A stretch of 64,000 nucleotides of DNA, taken from assembly GCA_030268105.1 (NCBI GenBank), contig BSDZ01000011.1:1178001-1242000 (forward strand). Direction: 5' to 3'. The notes beneath the pieces were generated by a model. The model worked only from the letters and a program-made list of their open reading frames with translations. It searched no databases and was not told the origin of the DNA. Shown piece by piece: positions 11,701-23,300 of the stretch (within the stretch, counting starts at the first letter, position 1; every line of letters starts with the position of its first letter). The translations under genes were made by a program, and so were the position numbers. Origin of the DNA: Volvox africanus (Eukaryota; Chlorophyta; Chlorophyceae; Chlamydomonadales; Volvocaceae).

Positions 11701-14448
11701 AAAACCACGGGGTTGCGGGCTAAGAGGGAAGCGGAAGTTGGGCAGGGATGCGTTGCCGCAGGGAGGGCGGCAGAGGTGGGGTGATGGCGAGCGCAGATTC
11801 AAGGGCTGCACATCTCTGGCTTCACCGTCCCCTATCCAATTGGCATCTTCCTCTCAATGCAGACTAACCTGCGTCCCTCCGACCGCCCGGCGCCTTGCAA
11901 ATCGATGCCACACACGGCATAACCCTGGTCGCGCGAGCAAACGAATGTCAGCCGTCATCAAATTTAAAAAATAGTGGTGACCCCTAGGCGTAACCGTACC
12001 TATCACACAGTACAAGATCTGTACGATGTGTCGTACCTGGCGATTCAGGTGCTCCACCCAGGATCCGTCGTAACGCGGCATTGAGCCCGGGCACTCCGTG
12101 CGAAGGAAGTCCCAGCACAGGTACGCCCCTGGATATCATACGGCAGCGCGATTGCATATTCCATATAGCGCCGCGGCCGGCATTACAGAGGTGTCAAAGG
12201 GATTCGAACCGAGAACGGGAAGAGTCTCTTCATATGGGAACGCTGCCAACAACCGTGGAAACCGCAGCAACATCATGGATGGTGAAATCCATGGTGACGG
12301 AGCAGTACTTGGATTCTGATAGTATGTACAGTGTTGGCAGTGCTGGCAGTGCTGGCAGTGCTGGCAGGCGTACTAATATGAACAGGAATCTGGATGCATA
12401 CGGCCATCTGGTAGTTCCGTCTCAATGGATAAAAGCATATGCAATGCGCCAGATGACAGGCGACAGGTGAAGAGGCATGTGGATACGTGCGCATAAGCAT
12501 GCAAGGAGGTACGGTGCAATAGACTCAAGACGAGCCGGACAATAATCCACGCGTCCATCAGTACAGTCGGCAGCAGCAGTCCAGTGCCACACTCACCATG
12601 GCCATGGACGAGCACCACGACGCCCTTCGGCCGCTCCAGGACTCTAACACCCGCACCGCTACCGCACTTAGGGCCCTCCACGACACCGACATCTGGTCCC
12701 GCGGCCGCACCGCCAGTGCCGCCTCTGTCAACGATAGCTTGCTGCCTCTGAGACCCCTCCACCTGGTTGGCGTCTTTCTCCACCCGATCTCCACACGCTG
12801 TCTTGTCCGCTTGCGGTGTGTCCTTGTCCCCAATCGGGGCAGGGGCCGGCGCAGGTGCGGTGCACAGTGCCGGCGCTGACAGCCTTTCAGCCGCTCCCCG
12901 CCGACACAGCAGCTCCGGACTGCCAGCGATAACCCGTTGACTGGCTGAGCCCCAGGTAGACTGGCCGCCGGCCGGCGCTAGCGCTGATGCGGTGGCGGTC
13001 GCGCTGCTGCCGAAGAGGTACAGAGGCGGCATGTCCCCCGGGGCAGCTTCCTGGAAAGGAGACGCTGCCTTTATTGAGAGGTCGCGATGCACGCGGGCGC
13101 TGCCATCTGCGTCAAAGCCGCTCTCGCGGCCTTCGCGGCCTCCACCCCCCTCCAAGCTGTCGCTCACATGGCTGCCTGCTTCAGCTGCGTTACGGCTCAT
13201 GCCATTGCGGGTGGTGAACACCGAGTTGCGGTCAGCCACAGAGAGGTCATGTGCCGGGGGCCGCCCCTCCGTGGAGGCATCTGGTCCGAGCTCCTGTTGC
13301 CAATGCGGCCATCGTTGCTGGGTGGGCTGCTGCTTCTGCTGATGTGAAAGCGGCTGGGGCTGGGGCGGAGCTATCACCGTCGTGGCCTGGTCGCGCGGCT
13401 GAGCTCGCCTGCTTCCGGTATCTAGGCCTGCCTCAAGATCCAAATCCGTATCGAATGACAATTGTGATGCCACACTAAATGCGTGACTCAGCAGGCACGC
13501 CGCAGCTACACTGCGACTGCGGTGCATGAGTGCGGACAGCGCCGGCCGACTTTCCGCGCGGGACGAAGCGGCAACCGAAGTACATGTGCCCGCGGCTGCG
13601 GCGGCCGACGGGCCGGTGGGTGGCGGGCCGCCACCCACCGGCGCAGCGGTGTGCAAACCCAACCCCTGCTCTGCCTGTGGGGATCTGGAGGCGGTGATAT
13701 TATTAGGTTGCGAATCAAGTGACTTCACTGCCTGCAGTGCGGTGGCAGCGCCTTCCGCAACCTCCCCCGTAATTGGGGCCCTGCCGGCAGCTCCCCCACT
13801 GACCGCTGCAGCAGCTGGTGCTGCCGTGTTCTCACCGCGTGGTGATTCCGCAGGCGCGGATTCCGGCGCAAGAACAGTTGCGGGCCAGAAGTAGCAGGCG
13901 AGTCGAAAGTTGCGACGGTTGCGCATGTATCCCAACCGACCCATGGGTCCAAGTACTGCTTGCAGGTCAGCATCGTCCAACTGTACGGACTGCATGACGA
14001 GCAGCGAGTCCACGGACTGAAAAGGCCGGAACAGGATTCCGCGATGATCGCTTGGGCTGCTGCGCCTGACCCCGGCGATGTGGTGTTGCTGCTGCTGCTT
14101 CCGCTGTCCAGCCGCGCTCCTCCCCGCTTTGTCCTGCTTTGAAGATACATTGTTGGATGTTCCATTCACGTTTTCATGAGCAATGTGCGTGCGTTCACTA
14201 TTGCTTACAACTTGCTTGCCGCCTGTGTGAGGATGCGAAATTTGGTTATCAGGAGGCGACTTGCTGGACCCTTGCAGCACCCGATCTTGCGATGCGCATC
14301 TGATCGATGAGAGGGTCAGCTCCGGAGTTGAAGGGCTGTCAGGCTCAGAGCCCAGGGCGGCCCATGGGTCGGCATTATCTTCTTGGCCGAAGCATGTGGC
14401 AGGCCACAGGGTTGGCGATGTTGCTTTTGGATAAGGCACAGAGTCCAT
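8783..14448 (-). CDS. Monoacylglycerol-lipase-like alpha/beta hydrolase with long disordered N-terminal extension
   Basis: Eight minus-strand exons join in phase: 14448-12597, 12128-12037, 11924-11869, 11594-11169, 10849-10738, 10481-10359, 9550-9408, 9005-8783 (1008 aa). The last third is a serine hydrolase of the monoacylglycerol lipase (S33/MAGL) type: oxyanion region VLVHGHG (~612-618), DGSWVEHLN, GYAVCGIDLQGAGRSEG, nucleophile elbow GLSLGG (Ser ~815), NALEYLRACQQL, acid FHSSRDK (Asp ~934), DKTLVAVDHMFHVL (His ~964), and WLDAHA near the end. The triad is complete. Known members release fatty acid from monoacylglycerol or lysolipids; substrate here is inferred only by family. Odd points: the first ~610 residues are low-complexity (Ala/Ser/Pro/Gln rich) with only a short ordered-looking patch (QLDDADLQAVLGPMGRLGY), and ~115 Gln/His/Asp-rich residues sit between the Rossmann-like part and the nucleophile strand. 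Start chosen as the first ATG in the open frame. Exon 1 could hide a further intron. Confidence 0.87.
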
Positions 14449-15067
14449 AGAGAAAATGGCCTTCGTATTGAGCTTGCGCAAGTATTTAAAGCAGGAGAAT
14501 CAGTGAACAATTCTCTAGGCAACGGCGTCCAAATTTATTAATTTGCTGCCAAAACTCGCTGAGGAATTTTCAATAGAATTGCATTTGGATATCAAGATCA
14601 ATCAGTATTTCGGAATACTGAATAGGGAATAAAAGAGTGAGGAGTCACGTAAGTGTTCGTCCGTACAAGAGGTGTTCTTGCGTCACGATGGCAGCACGTG
14701 GCACTGTTTTGCAACTGTTCCCACGTCATTTGTGCACATACAGGTATGAGAACTGGAAGTGATATTGAGAGGATGATGCACCATGCCGATAGCTCTATAG
14801 CTGGTTGAAATCGGATTTGAAGCCCAATAAGAATAAACATGGTCACGTCTCCCGTGGCTCTATACAACCCAGGTCACTTCCTCATAAAACAAAATAGACG
14901 ACAGGATATATAAGACCATCGAGCTCTGTTTGAATGCACGCCAAAGGTCCAGGCCACGTAGTCCAATGGGGGACTCAAAATACGTCCACCAGAACAGTAA
15001 TCTTGCCGGCGTACTGCCCCGGCCTATTCGACAGTAGAAGGGAAGTAAGCAGATGTTGCCGCTCGGC
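14449..15067. other. Intergenic region between lipase and plastid-protein genes
   Basis: About 620 bases with no supported gene. It should hold the lipase promoter and the 3' end of the gene at 15068-16461, since both are on the minus strand. No TGTAA was found on the minus strand here. Confidence 0.4.
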
Positions 15068-16461
15068 TTAAACGGTCACCAGGTACTTGGACACCGCCAC
15101 TTTAACCTTCTCCATGAACTCTGCAGGTCCCGTCTGCTCTGCTGCTTTGGCAGCATCAATGTTTTGCTGTAGCAAGTCCACTAGCGCCTGATCGATCTCG
15201 TTCGCGGCGGCCATCTCCTGCGGGGCAACACCGCAACACATGGGACTTTTGTGAACCGCGAGCTCATCGCGGTCGATGGGTTCACGAACGCTAGCCGCCG
15301 ATGCGAACCCATTCCCTCCCTTGACCTGCCGTGAGGGAACCCAAGATATACGCAGTACTGAAACATAGCGAAAGCAGAAGAGGGGGAGCGATAATGACAA
15401 ACCACCCTGCAATCAAACGTACCGCTGGTTGACGCACACATACAAACACGTCCTGGGCAACACCCAACACTGACTATTCCGCACTTCATCATCCACTGTG
15501 CACGTTTGCACCATATTGTAACTCCTGGAAGAAGAATCTTAACAATTGGTTGCAACCTTAATTCGCCGGACACGCACCCGCCCAAAGCGAGTGCAGGCCC
15601 CACAAAAGCCCCCGGGGACCGCCCGTGGCTCCGATGAGATATCTCGCACTTTTAACGACCCTTTGAAACCCTTGCATGCAGTACGGCTCATCCGGCAGAC
15701 CCATCCGAGCACGTCCAATTCCCCCGCATTCAGGTGGGCTTGTGAGCCTATGGCACCCCCTTTCTGGCGCACGAACTCAAGATTCCGCCTTCGCATGACT
15801 GTACTTCACCGTACTAAGGAACGGTCAGGGCGTTCAAGTTGATTTCACTTACCAAGATGGTTTCTTTTTTGTCCTTTGAAGTCAGCAGTTTCTTAAGGCG
15901 ATCCGTCGCGCTCGCCGTCTTCACCACCGCCTTATCCACTGCTTCCACTGCCTCTTCGAGATACTGCCGCAGGGTGTCCAGCTCAGCGAGCCGTTCCTGA
16001 TCGGGCTTGGCAGAGAACCGCTCCGCGCCTATGACGGAGTCCAGCTGCTTGAAGAACGCAGGCGTCAGCTTGGGTCGGCACCGCGCCACCTCAAATTCCA
16101 TGTCTTCAGCATCTGTATTGAGCATGTACTCGATAAGCTCCAGGCCGTCGTCTGGAGGGTTGCGTGCCTCACGACGCGTGAGGACTTGGCGGCGGATATC
16201 GTCCTTTGCGCGCTGCATTTGGGACGCAAACTCCTTGTTCTGCTCCATCATTTTCTGTGTCATCCGTCGCGCTATGAGGCCCGTCTCAGGTGGCCGTTTG
16301 AACGTCTTCTCGGGGTCATAATTCACAGCAAAAACACGGACGCAGCCCTGTCGTGAGTTACGGCTATAAGAGGGGGAGCTAAATCCGGAAAGACCATAAT
16401 TGGAATTGTAGGAGCAGGATGCACCTGCACTGTTCAACCGACGAGCAAGGAAACTGCTCAT
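15068..16461 (-). CDS. Predicted plastid-targeted protein of unknown function
   Basis: Two minus-strand exons, 16461-15853 and 15217-15068, join in phase 0 across a GTAAGT...CAG intron and give 252 residues. The N-terminus (MSSFLARRLNSAGASCSYNS, then arginine/serine/tyrosine-rich up to about residue 45) looks like a chloroplast transit peptide; this is inference. The rest is predicted all-helical and charged: TGLIARRMTQKMMEQNKEF, a KLTPAFFKQLDSVI segment, then two long amphipathic helices (LAELDTLRQYLEEAVEAVDK; DQALVDLLQQNIDAAKAAE) and FMEKVKVAVSKYL at the C-terminus. I do not recognise the family with certainty; it resembles helical stromal proteins conserved across the green lineage. It is divergent from the starch synthase gene, with about 860 bases between start codons. 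The ATG at 16461 was preferred because the open frame upstream of it is AT-rich and does not look coding. Confidence 0.75.
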
Positions 16462-17320
16462 ATTGAAGTTGCAAGCTTCTATAGTTACCAAGTTACAGGT
16501 TGTTATAATAAAAAAAATAAAGCTATGAGCAGCAGGTAGTCGCTTATTATGCGGCAATATTGAATTGTGCTAAAGAAAAATCAAGATGTCATAGGGCGTA
16601 CGGCACTGGCAGATAAGAAGAGGAAATTGGGTAAAGATGATGCAATGCGATTACTCAGGAGCGTGCCATGCTGCGGAGATTGCCCTTGCTGTTAAAGGGG
16701 CAAGGACGCGCAAGAAAGGAATTGTCCAACGAACCAGGAGTGAAATCCTTCGTGGGCCATCTGTGTGCTGGAAATCAGTTGTATCAAAGAATATCTGGGA
16801 TCTTTCTGATTGCTGAAAGCAGTGGCTGGAAGAATATATCAGACAGGTGAGGGAACTGGGTTTAGTACCTGCTTCGCGACAAGGGCTTTGCGGCGTGCTG
16901 GCCTGCGAAGAGGGGATATGCATGGCGGTACGTTTACAATGCTATTTTTAAACACAAGATACATCGAACATGCTTTACATGCTCGATCGCGCTGTTGGAC
17001 GTCAACTCCGTGCTGATAAGGCGGCACTGCCGAACGTCGAGTCCAAAAGTGTTAAAGGTCTCTACGCAGAACCTGTCTGGGTTTTGCAATATATATAACA
17101 TCTTACCCTTTCATTGCAATCCCCTCTGGGTTCGTTTACACCGCCCCTTGGGGAGGCGGTCCTCTCAACGCAAGCTTTGCCTGATAGGGCGTAACAGCCT
17201 CGAAACTCCCCTTGCCTGCTATGACCGACGGATGCCTTGCAAACCTGCCCGTTGTGAGATTATTGCCGCCTGATCCCCCGGTTCCTTTTTACGATAGGCT
17301 ACAGCAACCAACACGTACCC
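16462..17320. promoter_or_regulatory. Shared intergenic region between two divergent genes
   Basis: This 859-base interval separates the start codons of the predicted plastid protein (-) and starch synthase III (+). It must contain both promoters unless an unseen 5' exon of the starch synthase lies here. No clear TATA box or known motif was identified. Short open frames on both strands show no domain. Confidence 0.4.
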
Positions 17321-20300
17321 ATGCAGCAACCTAGACCGCCCTCGGCCACACGGTCCGGGATGAGGTCCCTCGGGAGCACCTCTCTGCCAATGTCTATACC
17401 AGGGCAGCCTGGTTCGGTGACGGCACAGAGGACCCTAGCGAGCAAACAATGTCCTTTTGGGGTGTCGTCAGGCATTCGGCGTGGCGCTGGATGGAGGTAT
17501 GCCCGTGTTCGGGGCATCGTGGGGACCGCAGACCAGACCAGGGACTTGGAACCATGTGTATCTTGTCTCCGTGTGGTACAGTTAAGGTGGATTCCCAAAG
17601 ATCCATGTTGCACCTGTATTGCCTGTATGTGTAGGCCCCATGGGCCGCCCAACAGCGGCGGTCGCACGGCCACCAGCGGCCGGATCGGTGTGCAAGCGCC
17701 CGCAGGTACGTCCTCCGCGTCGGGCGCAAAGGGTGTCACCGCTGGCCCGGCGGCCAAAACGAGCGTTGCATCTGCGGCGCCGCCAGCGGTGGCACCACCG
17801 GCAGGTGCCACCACCACCACCACCACCACCACCAGCAGTGGCGGCGGCGGTGGTGGGGCTGCTACTGCCACGGCAGCTAAACCGGTATCGGTGAGGGACG
17901 CCAGCGGCGGGATTATCCCACCTGCGTCTCCGGCAGATGTCGCCGTCCCAGGAACAGCTGGCAACGGCCAAGTGCCTGGCGTGACGGTGCGGGGTCCTTC
18001 TAGCCCGGTGAGTAGACCGGTGACTCCCTCCCGACTGTGCTGCTAATTACTGCGTGCGTTTGTGTCCGTCCGTGTAGCGAGTTCATCTCATATCCCCCCA
18101 GATACGCTTTACGAAATTGCGTATTACGCTGTATGTTGACCTTAGAGGACGGGGGGCAAAGCCTGCAAGAGGTTAGGCCGGTGAGCAGTTCTCAACGTCG
18201 TCATTGATTTGGAATTGCTGCGTCACATACGTAAACCCCTCCTAAACCCCTCCTAAACCTTACCGTCCTGCCTGTCCGCCTGGACCCCTCTAGGTGTCGT
18301 TTGATAAGGCCATGGCGGCCAAGATAAATGCCGCTCGCGAATTGGCTCGACGCCTGGCGGAGGAGAAGCAGGCGGCCAAGGCAGCTTTGGAAAAGGGGCC
18401 GGACGCGGAGAGGTGGGTGAAGAGCTGCTGCTCCGAAACCTTCAGCGTGTGGCCTGACAAGACAGGACAGGACCTAGGTGCTGAGTTTCGGGACGGGTCA
18501 GCCGAGTTGGGACGGTTAGGGGATGACGGTGGCCTTGCCAATTGCCGTCTTTGTTACGACGGGGGTGCCGCCCCCATGCAGTTCGTCTCTCATTCTTCTT
18601 CTCTCTCGTTGCTTTCTCGAACAGCGTCCATCATTTGCTTCCACTGCTACTGCTACTGCTATTCCTCGCAAAGAGACGGATTTGGCTTCCTAGCACACTT
18701 GACTCGTGGAGTATTTCCGCAAGGTCGTATTCAGTTGAACTGCTGCTGGGCAGCGCGGCAAGGCTGGCTAACCGTACCTGTATAATCGTTTCTTTCGCCG
18801 TCCCCCGTCCTTTACCCCACCATCGCAGCAAGCGTGCTGCCGAGCTGGCCAGCGCGGAGGCCGCTGCGCAGGCCGCCAAGGCGGATGCACTGGTGCGGGC
18901 GCTGCGGCGGGCCGAATCAAACCGCGACACTCTGCAGCGGCTGCGCGTGGAGAACGAGGCGCTGCGGGAGCTGCTGCTGGAGGTGGCGGTGGACAAGGAG
19001 GCAGCGCGAGCGCGTATGGAGCAGGTGAGTCGGGGTTTCGGGCAAACAATGGGTGCGACTACACTGTTGGTGCAGAAGTGCAGTTGTGTGGTGCCGCCAT
19101 GTGTGCTGCCGTGTAAAGCCGGGACAGCTCAACTAATGCAGGCTCAGATTCCACCTGATACGCACTGCTGGATAACTGGCTGGCTGGCTACCAGCCATAT
19201 GAATTGATCAAGCGATCGGTCCCGAGCAATCAATCGAGCGATCTGGATGGCTATCAACCAGATAAATTGATTGTTCAAGTGTCAAATTGGCCCAGTGGGT
19301 TTACTCAATGACCGAAAAGTTATTAGTAAGTTGTCTCGCTGATGTTTACATTTCCTCCTTGACAACACAGTTTGTCATGTGACATGCGGCCCTCCTGCCT
19401 TTTGAGGCAGCGTCAATTCTCGCCGTACTGCATCCACTCCCACTTCGCCGACAACCAGTTTTTCATCTCAACTCACGGCTCATCCTGGCCTTCCTCTGCC
19501 CGCAGGTCATCTCCGGCCTGAACGACCAGGGCCTCGTAGAGCGCGCCAAGGCGGCGGTGTCCGCGGGTCCGGTGCCGCCTCCCATGTCTGCGGCGGAGCT
19601 GCTCAGCAGGCCGGGACCTCTACCGCAACACAGGCCGGTCGACTCTGTGACTGCCAAGCCCCCAGATACTGCGGCCGCGGCGTCGGTGGAGGCGCAGCTT
19701 GTGGCAGCGAGCGCACAGGTCGCTGAGACGATCAGTCCCAGCAAGGTAAGCTGGTGAAGCTGATTGAGGCTCTACGGTGTGCCATTTTTCCGCACGTGTC
19801 GGTGCTCTGCCGGGCGCATTTCTAGTTTTGGCGCTTACACGAGCGCCAGGACCAATCCTGGCCATGCCTCATTTTGCACGCGACCGTGCTTATTGTTGGA
19901 GGGACCCACCAAAGCTTCTCAAGTTTTGATGGGGTGGCAGTCATCGTCTCTGCATGCGGCCGCATTCTCACCTCCACGCTCGTCACCCCCTTTCCGCGTG
20001 TGCATCTGCCTTTGGTACTGGAAAGGCACCTGCGGCTGAGCCCACTGCAACAGTGACGGAGGACGTGGAGCTGGTGGCGGAAATGCGCTCCGTTCTGCAG
20101 CTGAAGGTGGGCGACGTTGGGTGCAGGATGGGGTGGGGAGTCAGGATGGGGTGGGGAGTCAGGATGGGGTGGGGAGTCACGCACTACGAGGCACTACTGC
20201 CATCCGGACAGGAAAAAGGAGAGGAGCTGGGGATGGGTTTCGGCTTCGGCCCCTTATGGTTTCGGCGCCCCGGCCGTCTTCTTTGCCGTATATCCTCAAC

Positions 20301-23300
20301 AGGTTTGTGGGCAGGAGGAAACCCAGTGCGAGTGCGGTTAGGTGGTGTAGGAGGTGTCGTACATGTATGCTGCATCTATTCGCACCTGCAGGCGCCCCTT
20401 GAGACCTCCGAGGACACCATCAAGCAAGTGGTCAAGAAGGCGGAGCAGAGCGGGGCGGCGGCGGCACCCGAGGCGTCCGCCGCAGCCACCGCCGTCGTGG
20501 AAGAGCTACACCTCGTTCGGGAGGGTCCGCAGGCGGTGCCAGCGGCGGCGCCTGCGCCACCCGTGGCGGCCGGGGCCCCTCCTGCGGCCGCGGTGGCGCC
20601 ACCCGCTGTGGAGGTGACTCCCCCTCCGGCTCCGGCAGTGCCCGAGGGGCCTCCGCCGGTTCCGGAGCCGACATCGGCGCAGCTGCAGGCCATGGCGTAC
20701 AGGGCCATCTCTTCCAACCAGCTGATCTTCACGTGGCCGGAGGGTGAGGACGTACCGTAGCACGCGGTGAAAGTGGTGACGTTGTTGTGCTGGCGCTGGC
20801 GACCCACCGACCAAGCAACGTGTGGTGTGCGCTCCGCGGGGAAGACGGCTGGGCTTGGGTTGGTGGAGGACCAACTGCGCCGGTGCTTTTGAACGGGAAG
20901 GCCGGGAATTTGGATTTGAGGTGCTGTTCTTTTCGTCGCGCCCAATAACACTTGCTTTTACTCTTACCATTTTGAAAACCCACCATGACAATGTTGCATA
21001 TTACAACCCTACCATTACCCTTCTTCATGTATTGCTGATTGTCTGTTTATTCCTCCCTCCCCTTTTCCGAACTCTTTATCGCCTTCCATCCCCGTCCATC
21101 TCCATCTCCAGAGGGCGGTCTTGTGGGTCGTCCGGTGCGCATCTATTACAACCGGACCCGGGGTCCGCTGCCCCCCAGTAACAGGCTTCAAGTCAAGGCG
21201 GGGTTCAACAAGTGGGAGGAAATTGTAGAGGTCAACATGGAGCTGGCTCGGGAGCTGCCGGTGGGGGGGCAGGGGTGGAGGCGGGCTAGAATCACAGGGA
21301 GTAAGAGGGAAGGCAGGGGAGGCATTGCCGGGGAAAGGCCTTACCTCGGTACGGGACAGCGGTGTGGGAGTGCGAAGTCCATGGTTCTGGGTCACATGCG
21401 TATGGGCCACGCGCGTGGGCGTTCAGGGCAGGAGGGCCTTACGGGATGTTATGTTGGATTGAGAATTGAATCCGCAGAGGGGTCTCATGCAAGACAGTGG
21501 GTCGGTTTCGGAGCCCCAATGCTTCCATGAGACATGATGTGTTTACGAAGCGCCGTCCACCATCGTGCCCGCCGCCCTCCGCCACCACAGCCCGGCGGCG
21601 GTAACGAGTGGTGGCTGGCTTCCCTGGAGCTCCCGTCCGATTTGTTCCGCCTGGATTACGTCATCATTGACGGCGTGTCGGGGTCGGTGGATAACAACGG
21701 CTACAGAGATTACCGCATGAAACTGGTCGACGCCCCTACGGAGGATGAGGTCATGGCCGCCAGGGCGGAGGCGTACCGCAGATTTGACGAGGATAGGTGT
21801 GTCTGGGGGGAGGGGGAGGGGAGGGAGGGGAGGAGAGAGGGTGTACGGAGGTGGCGTACGCGCATGTGGGGATGTCCTTAAGTGATTTTCGGAATGATTT
21901 TCGGAGTGATTTTTTATTGGAGGTGAAAGCCTGTGAAGGAAAGGATGGGCTGAGGGTGGCTGCGCACTCTGGGGACTGCAAATATGTTACATTGTGTGAG
22001 ATGGGGGGTTTTTGGCTGTTTTAAGAGCAGCGGGCGTTTGATTCGGTTGGGACTCCCCAACCGCCCCCAACCGCTCTGCTGCAGGCGCAAGTTGATCGAG
22101 GAGGAGGAGAAGCGGTTGTGGCGGTTGGTGGAGAGCAAGGCGCTGGACGCGGCGGCAGCGGCGCGAGTGGAGTTCCGCCGCCGCCGGGATTCGGAGCTGC
22201 TAGAGGCGGCGCGTCAGGTGTGAGCTGCTAAGAGAGAGAAGGGGGGAAAGGACGGATGGGGGAGGATAGATGGTAACGATGATGATGATGGGGGGGTGCA
22301 CTACGGGGTTGAATGGGGGTTGAGGTTAAGGTTAAGGTAGCGCCCCAGGGGGAGGGAGTCGGGGGAACCTCAGCGGGGTTAGGCTGAGGACTCCCCGGGG
22401 GCTGAGGGTTGAATGATGGGGGCCGGTGTGTGTGTGTGTGTGTGTGTCAATCCTTGATATATGTCAATCCTGAGCCCCAGCCAGCCCTGGAGTCATGTGG
22501 TCGGTACAACGGTCTCCCGCAACCCACCCGCCCCACCCTGTACTCCGGGTGCCCCACTCAGGTGGTGGCGGACAGGCGCAAAGCGGACATCACCGCCGGG
22601 CCGGTGGCCAACAAAGTCGAGGGCGTGTATGTGTGGTGCGGTGGACCGCCCCGCCCCGGCCAGCGCTCCTTCCTCGCCTACAACAAGGTGCACTCCAACG
22701 GGGCCGGCGGCTTGATGCACGCCAGCGGTGTACGAGTGCACCTGGGGTACGATGGCTGGTGGAACAAAATCACGCAGGTGGGGACGGGGACGGGGACGGG
22801 GACGGGGACGGGGACGGGGACGGGGACGGGGACGGGGACGGGGACGGGGACGGGGACGGGGACGGGGACGGGGACGGGGACGGGGACGGGGACGGGGACG
22901 GGGACGGGGACGGGGACGGGGACGGGGACGGGGACGGGGACGGGGACGGGGACGGGGACGGGGACGGGGACGGGGACGGGGACGGGGACGGGGACGGGGA
23001 CGGGGACGGGGACGGGGACGGGGACGGGGACGGGGACGGGGACGGGGACGGGGACGGGGACGGGGACGGGGACGGGGACGGGGACGGGGTCGGGGACGGG
23101 GACGGGGACGGGGACGGGGGCTCTTCCATGTTCCCTCCTCCATTCGGGGCGCTCATCTCACATGACGTACAGCATATGTGTGATACAATCTCATTGTATG
23201 CTTTTGTTTTTCGGTATGGTATTCTGTATCCTGTAATCGATATATCCCCAACTTGAAAACTTCATATCATTTGCCTTCTGACGCCTCATTCTCTGCAGCC

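Noticed and set aside
12190..12215. Perfect B-box-like GGTTCGAATCC on the minus strand, possible tRNA gene
   Set aside because: No matching T-stem, acceptor stem or anticodon arm could be built; it lies in a lipase intron.
12987..13894. Several overlapping plus-strand open frames
   Set aside because: They are antisense shadows of the GC-rich first exon of the lipase gene and have no domains.
22780..23118. Regular repeat array considered as a CRISPR array
   Set aside because: Units are contiguous six-base repeats without spacers, and the genome is eukaryotic.
22493..23143. Long minus-strand frame of alternating Pro-Arg, and plus-strand frames of Gly-Asp, Gly-Thr and Arg-Gly
   Set aside because: They are translations of the GGGGAC array, which leaves every frame open; they lie over an intron of the starch synthase gene.
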